A stretch of DNA of 62,320 nucleotides from positions 1-62,320 of the forward strand of contig CAJUAA010000022.1 in assembly GCA_910584205.1 (NCBI GenBank), read 5' to 3'. How positions within the stretch are numbered: the first letter of the stretch is position 1; each line of letters starts with the position of its first letter. Below the pieces are notes generated by a model. It had not been told where the DNA came from, searched no databases, and saw nothing but the letters and a program-made list of their open reading frames with translations. The DNA comes from an uncultured Lachnospiraceae bacterium. GTDB lineage: Bacteria; Bacillota; Clostridia; Lachnospirales; Lachnospiraceae. Of this stretch, positions 59,131 to 62,320 are shown piece by piece. Position numbers and translations under genes: made by a program.

Positions 59131-60453
59131 GTGGAATATGTACTTTACTGCATTCTGAGCGCATGTGCGATTGTGATCTCATGTACCGGCGTCATGACGG
59201 ATACCCTGAAAAAGGAGCAGTATGTCTGTCTCACCGCAGGGGTGTTTCTGATTCTTCTTCCGGGCTGGAACCGGTGGGGACAGTGGATTACCTTTGCAAG
59301 CGTCGGCGGAACTGTCATATGCGCGGGGCTTCTGCTGCGGAGGGACAGAACCGTCAATATACTGATCGGCCTGTGCACGCACCTTCTGAACAGCATGTGG
59401 AACAACGGGATTCTGTGGCTGTTCGGAACAGTGGATCCCGATCTGCTTGCGTGGGCTTTGGGGGATGGCTGCCTGGTGTTTTCGGCAGTATGGATTCTGG
59501 TGTTGCTGGGTCTGGTCCGGTTCTACCGATATCTTGTGTATTCCCGATGGAAACTGGATCGGTATCTTCCCATTTCTGTCAGGATACAGACAGGAATTTT
59601 GACGGAGATCATACTGTTTACCGTCCTTTTTGTCATCAATATCAGCGTGGGGCAGCAGGCCGGTTATACAAGGGAAGTACTGATGCTGAACAGTGTGCTG
59701 CTGTTTGGAAGCCTTCTGATCAACCTGGTACTGTTTCTGCATCTGGGATATGTCATGCGCAGGGAAGAGGAGCGGCATGCCCATGAACTGAGTTATCAGG
59801 CGTTGGAAAATTATACAGATCGGCTGGAGCGGCATTATGACCAGATTCGTGCGCTGCGCCATGATTACCGGAATATCCTGAGTTCCGTGGCCGGCTATGT
59901 CCGGGCTGATGATATGAAGGGACTTCGCTCTTATCTGGAAAAAGACATGATTCCCACGCTGTCCAGCGAGATGGAGGCAGATCCGGTCAGCGCTCCGCTG
60001 TCCAGAATCGGATCATCGGAGCTGAAAGGATTTCTCTATGAGAAATGGCTGGCTGCGTCTGCTCTGGGAGTGAAGATGCATTATGAGGTACCTCGGAATA
60101 CAAATGTGCGCGGGATCGGGACGGTGGACCTGATCCGTCTGCTGGGAATTTATATGGATAACGCCATGGAAGCGGCTGCGGCCGGAGATGAAAAAGAGGT
60201 ATGGCTCCGGTTTGACCAGAGAGAGAACGGCATACAGATCCGGATCGAAAATACCTGTGATACATCCGGACTCCGGCTGGACCGGCTGGGCGAAAAAGGT
60301 TACAGCACAAAAGGAGAAGGGCACGGGATGGGGCTCTGTTCGGCAGGAAGGATTCTGGAGTCCTGCAGAAATGTATTCTGCGAGACCAGTCTGGAAGACG
60401 GACTGTTCCTGCAGACTTTATATATAAACGGCACTGAATTCCTGCCCTTATAG
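59131..60453 (+). CDS. agrC: AgrC-like peptide-sensing histidine kinase (GHKL type)
   Basis: 440 residues. The first 210 hold six to seven membrane helices, as in AgrC receptors; then a coiled linker, phosphoacceptor His244 in ALRHDYRNILSSVAGYV, N box LGIYMDNAMEAAAAG and G box GEGHGMGLCS of the GHKL ATPase class. It should sense the exported cyclic peptide and phosphorylate the AgrA-like regulator. GTG 59131 follows GGGAGGGTG. Confidence 0.93.
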   Translation: MEYVLYCILSACAIVISCTGVMTDTLKKEQYVCLTAGVFLILLPGWNRWGQWITFASVGGTVICAGLLLRRDRTVNILIGLCTHLLNSMWNNGILWLFGTVDPDLLAWALGDGCLVFSAVWILVLLGLVRFYRYLVYSRWKLDRYLPISVRIQTGILTEIILFTVLFVINISVGQQAGYTREVLMLNSVLLFGSLLINLVLFLHLGYVMRREEERHAHELSYQALENYTDRLERHYDQIRALRHDYRNILSSVAGYVRADDMKGLRSYLEKDMIPTLSSEMEADPVSAPLSRIGSSELKGFLYEKWLAASALGVKMHYEVPRNTNVRGIGTVDLIRLLGIYMDNAMEAAAAGDEKEVWLRFDQRENGIQIRIENTCDTSGLRLDRLGEKGYSTKGEGHGMGLCSAGRILESCRNVFCETSLEDGLFLQTLYINGTEFLPL

Positions 60454-60527
60454 AGCCTTGCCTCATGTGCCGTTTATCATACTTTTCCGGCAATATATAA
60501 TCACAGGGCATATATATTACCGATTCA

Positions 60528-60590
60528 GAGACATGAAGAAGACTGCGTCAAACCGGCGCAGTCTTCTTCATGTCTCAGAGATTTTACTAC
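60528..60590 (+). terminator. 20-bp perfect hairpin between agrC and agrB
   Basis: Left arm 60528-60547 and right arm 60557-60576 are exact complements (core ATGAAGAAGACTGCG facing CGCAGTCTTCTTCAT) with a 9-nt loop; AGAGATTTTAC follows. The length and exactness exceed a usual terminator. It ends the agrA-agrC transcript. The sequence before it (60454-60527) shows nothing else. Confidence 0.85.
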
Positions 60591-60617
60591 GTTCATGCAC
60601 GAAATCGCTACGTTCAT
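60588..60617 (+). promoter_or_regulatory. AgrA (LytTR) operator: direct repeats
   Basis: TACGTTCAT occurs at 60588-60596 and 60609-60617, 21 bp apart start to start with a 12-bp gap. Both match the LytTR consensus [TA][AC][CA]GTTN[AG][TG] at every position, and the spacing is that of AgrA sites. Further similarity continues into GCA(C/A)GAAAT. They stand just upstream of the agrB promoter. Confidence 0.85.
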
Positions 60618-60644
60618 GCAGAAATGCAGAAAATGACCGGAAAA

Positions 60645-60650
60645 TATGAT
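60645..60650 (+). promoter_or_regulatory. -10 element of the agrBD promoter
   Basis: TATGAT at 60645-60650; 17 bp upstream the -35 position reads AAATGC, very poor, which suits a promoter needing activation from the adjacent LytTR repeats. The agrB start lies 35 bp downstream. Confidence 0.6.
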
Positions 60651-60684
60651 ATATAACAGACAGATGACGAAGGGAGAAGAGGGC

Positions 60685-61260
60685 ATGAAGGATTACACAC
60701 ATGAACTGTCCGCATGGCTTGCCGGAAAATGCGCCGAAGGAGGAGATCATACCCCGGAGCAGATGCTTTTGATCACGTACGGGATCGAGATTATCCTGAA
60801 CAATGTACTGAAGTACCTGATACTTTTTCTCATGGCGCTTTTTCTGCACAGGGGAAAGGAAGCGCTGGTGATGCTGGCTGTGTTCGCAGTCCTGCGCAGA
60901 CAGCTGGGCGGTATCCATTGCCGGACAGATACAGGGTGTTTTCTGGCCATGATCGTATGGATGTTTCTTTCTCTTACATGCGCGGAAGTCATCAGATGGA
61001 ACTTTCCTCTGACTGTTGCGGCCATGATCTGCGGCGGACTTGCGGTATGGAAGAAAAAGAGCAGAACAGGAGCGCTGACGATAGTTCTGCTCTGGATCCT
61101 CACTCTGGTTCTGGATCCGGGCCGGCAGGCGCTGATCGGTATCCCCGTCATCGGAGAAAGTATTACCATATTACCAGAAGGGAGCATGAAGAAAAATGAA
61201 GAATGTAAAGAAAACAGTAACGGAGAAACTGATTCGTCTGGCGCTGAGCGCGGATTGTAA
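60685..61260 (+). CDS. agrB: AgrB-like autoinducer-processing membrane peptidase
   Basis: 191 residues, four to six membrane helices. The catalytic segment LRRQLGGIHCRTDTGCF contains His78 and Cys85, seven residues apart exactly as His77/Cys84 of staphylococcal AgrB. It removes the C-terminal tail of AgrD, forms the cyclic peptide and helps export it. ATG 60685 follows AGGGAGAAGAGGG. The last 21 codons overlap agrD in another frame. Confidence 0.93.
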   Translation: MKDYTHELSAWLAGKCAEGGDHTPEQMLLITYGIEIILNNVLKYLILFLMALFLHRGKEALVMLAVFAVLRRQLGGIHCRTDTGCFLAMIVWMFLSLTCAEVIRWNFPLTVAAMICGGLAVWKKKSRTGALTIVLLWILTLVLDPGRQALIGIPVIGESITILPEGSMKKNEECKENSNGETDSSGAERGL

Positions 61261-61348
61261 GAGCGTACCCATCAGCTTCCATGAAGTGGAGGTCACGCCT
61301 GAGCTTCGCAGAGCGATTCAGAAGGAACGCATCAAAGAACAGAACTGA
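61196..61348 (+). CDS. agrD: AgrD-like cyclic autoinducer peptide precursor
   Basis: 50 residues. An amphipathic N-terminal helix (VKKTVTEKLIRLALSA), a putative signal core around Cys21 (DCKSVPISF), then an acidic tail EVEVTPELRRAIQ closely recalling the DEVEVPKEL tail of staphylococcal AgrD, and a charged end. By alignment with that tail, cleavage would fall after Phe28, giving a Cys21-Phe28 thiolactone. AGGGAG (61179-61184) is 11 nt before the ATG. The gene overlaps the end of agrB by 65 bp. Confidence 0.85.
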   Translation: MKNVKKTVTEKLIRLALSADCKSVPISFHEVEVTPELRRAIQKERIKEQN

Positions 61349-61404
61349 TCACTGTTTCGGACAGTGAGATGCCGCCGGAATCTCCAGGACTGCTTTCGGC
61401 GGCA
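61349..61404 (+). terminator. Two hairpins after agrD
   Basis: TCACTGT-TTCGG-ACAGTGA (61349-61367) and TGCCGCCG ... CGGCGGCA (61370-61404) follow agrD directly. Neither has a clear T-tract, so partial termination or RNA stabilisation is as likely as full termination. Confidence 0.5.
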
Positions 61405-61459
61405 GACTCTCAGGACAAAAGAGGAAAACCACTTGACAATACAGGGAGGAGAGGGAAAT

Positions 61460-62320
61460 ATGCAAAAACACAGACACAGAAAACCATGGAAACAGTTCCT
61501 GTCCATGCTGCTGGCGCTGGCCGTGTTCGTCACGTCCGTTCCGGCGGTGCGGACTGAAGCGGCGAACCCGCTTCCGGGAATCGGGCTGGAAGCCTACGAC
61601 TACAGCCGGATGGAATCCATCATGATGGACGGAAAGATCATGGCGAACCGCAACAACACAAGTGGAGAGATGCAGTCGGACGGGATCCTTCCCATGAGCT
61701 TCGGGGAGATGGCTTACCTGCAGTTTGCGCTGCCCTACAACACGCACTACACCATGAAGGTGCTGGACGAAGGAGGCGCGGACCTGGGCTATCTGTACGC
61801 CAAATTCTATACAGAGCACGCGGACGGCTCCGTGGACGGCGGCTACACGTCCAGGGGAAAGAGCATGGACGCCATCAAGCTGGAGCTTAAGAACTTCGTC
61901 TATGAGATGCCCTATGCGCCTGCGACGAACTTCTTCGGCATCGGCCTGACCGGAGAGGTGCTGCCGTACCGGACGCTGGCGGAGTATTACGACTTTTACG
62001 ACATGGATCCGCCCGCGAAGGCGGACCTGACGGAAAAACCGGCGGAAGAACCTCTTCCGGAAGAACAGCCGGATACAGAAGGGAAACCGGAAGACGGGAC
62101 GCTTGCGGAAGATGAGACGCCGCAGGAAACTCCGGATGACGGCGAAGATGCCCCGGACCCTGACACACCGGGAGAAGACGGAGAAGATCCGGGGAACGAA
62201 ACGCCTGCGGAAGACGGCGGTGTCCCGGAAAAAGACCCCTCCGAAGGCAATGGAAACACACCGGGAGAAGACGCTTCCGGCAGCGGGGAACAGACTCCGT
62301 CAGGAGAGACTCCGGAGACC
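61460..62320 (+). CDS. Large secreted/surface protein (N-terminal part)
   Basis: The frame is open from ATG 61460 to the window end, 287 codons, so the gene is truncated by the edge. A signal peptide is clear: basic QKHRHRKPWKQF, hydrophobic LSMLLALAVFVTSVPAV, cleavage likely after TEAA. Residues about 40-195 form an unidentified globular part (YDYSRMESIMMDGKIMAN, LQFALPYNTHYTMKVLDEGG). From about 195 on it is a low-complexity Pro/Glu/Asp/Thr region with EETPE-like motifs (TPGEDG, ETPAEDG), a wall-spanning or linker stretch. GGGAGGAGAGGG precedes the start. Placed 111 bp after agrD, it could be an agr-regulated product. Confidence 0.85.
   Translation, partial: MQKHRHRKPWKQFLSMLLALAVFVTSVPAVRTEAANPLPGIGLEAYDYSRMESIMMDGKIMANRNNTSGEMQSDGILPMSFGEMAYLQFALPYNTHYTMKVLDEGGADLGYLYAKFYTEHADGSVDGGYTSRGKSMDAIKLELKNFVYEMPYAPATNFFGIGLTGEVLPYRTLAEYYDFYDMDPPAKADLTEKPAEEPLPEEQPDTEGKPEDGTLAEDETPQETPDDGEDAPDPDTPGEDGEDPGNETPAEDGGVPEKDPSEGNGNTPGEDASGSGEQTPSGETPET

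Noticed and set aside
60458..60649. 63-codon frame between agrC and agrB
   Set aside because: It runs through the terminator hairpin and the LytTR repeats and has no ribosome site.
61433..61462. TTGACA as -35 of a promoter for the secreted protein
   Set aside because: The matching -10 position would fall on the start codon and has no resemblance to TATAAT.
30..62261. Many long antisense frames (for example 1705-3174, 4619-5809, 12806-14014, 19679-21085)
   Set aside because: They mirror conserved genes on the other strand, a known effect of high-GC third positions, and give arginine- or histidine-rich products without domains.
1..62320. CRISPR arrays, insertion sequences, prophage or integrase genes
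   Set aside because: No regularly spaced repeat array, transposase, integrase or att-like duplication was found on either strand; the only tandem repeats are the 69-bp units.

Overview
The window is a piece of chromosome from a spore-forming, high-GC (roughly 55 percent by eye) member of the Bacillota, class Clostridia, most likely Lachnospiraceae. Reasons: strong Shine-Dalgarno sites with frequent TTG/GTG starts, a short dcw cluster led by mraZ, the sporulation block spoIIGA-sigE-sigG-ylmC, a THF riboswitch on an ECF folate transporter, and the kind of proteins present (AIM24/TerD, short KdpD-like kinase, paired WYL regulators). I cannot name the species.

Layout. 1-4650: a glycerate module (TIM-barrel isomerase end, 2-hydroxyacid dehydrogenase, PrpR-type sigma-54 activator, glycerate kinase), followed by rpoN itself. 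4700-11400: SIMPL protein, DUF1622 protein, THF-riboswitch-controlled folT (minus), nudC, and two tandem WYL regulators (minus) back-to-back with a class A PBP (11498-14017). 14200-19030: an AT-rich FkbM methyltransferase that looks acquired, then a promoter plus cobalamin riboswitch with no recognisable gene behind it, then a convergent short KdpD/KdpE-like pair and tmcAL. 19142-28580: topB, a hexapeptide-repeat protein, TraX, HD hydrolase, flavodoxin-like reductases, a VanRS-like two-component system and an HxlR regulator.

28635-45480 is core housekeeping: maf-dtd, three copies of a 69-bp repeat ahead of pyrH-frr-uppS-cdsA-dxr-rseP, then ychF, lgt with a Spo0E-like ORF, mraZ (with its GTGG operator), rsmH, ftsL, two class B PBPs, an FAD oxidoreductase, a coiled-coil protein and tRNA-Gly(CCC). 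45611-52870 holds mraY, ftsW, murA, ftsQ, ftsZ, aroE and aroD; the Mur ligases and murG are missing from this cluster. 53019-58293: spoIIGA-sigE, then sigG and ylmC in the opposite, convergent orientation, nrdR, aroK, terD-like and AIM24-like genes.

58348-62320 is the most interesting region: a complete agr-type peptide quorum-sensing locus in the order agrA-agrC-agrB-agrD, followed by a large secreted protein cut by the window edge. The agrD gene is 50 codons, overlaps the end of agrB and encodes a precursor with a recognisable EVEVTPEL tail. Upstream of agrB lie two perfect LytTR-type direct repeats (TACGTTCAT, 21 bp apart) just ahead of a promoter with a poor -35, which predicts autoinduction by the adjacent AgrA-like regulator. 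Together the genes describe growth, envelope synthesis and division, sporulation control and cell-cell signalling.
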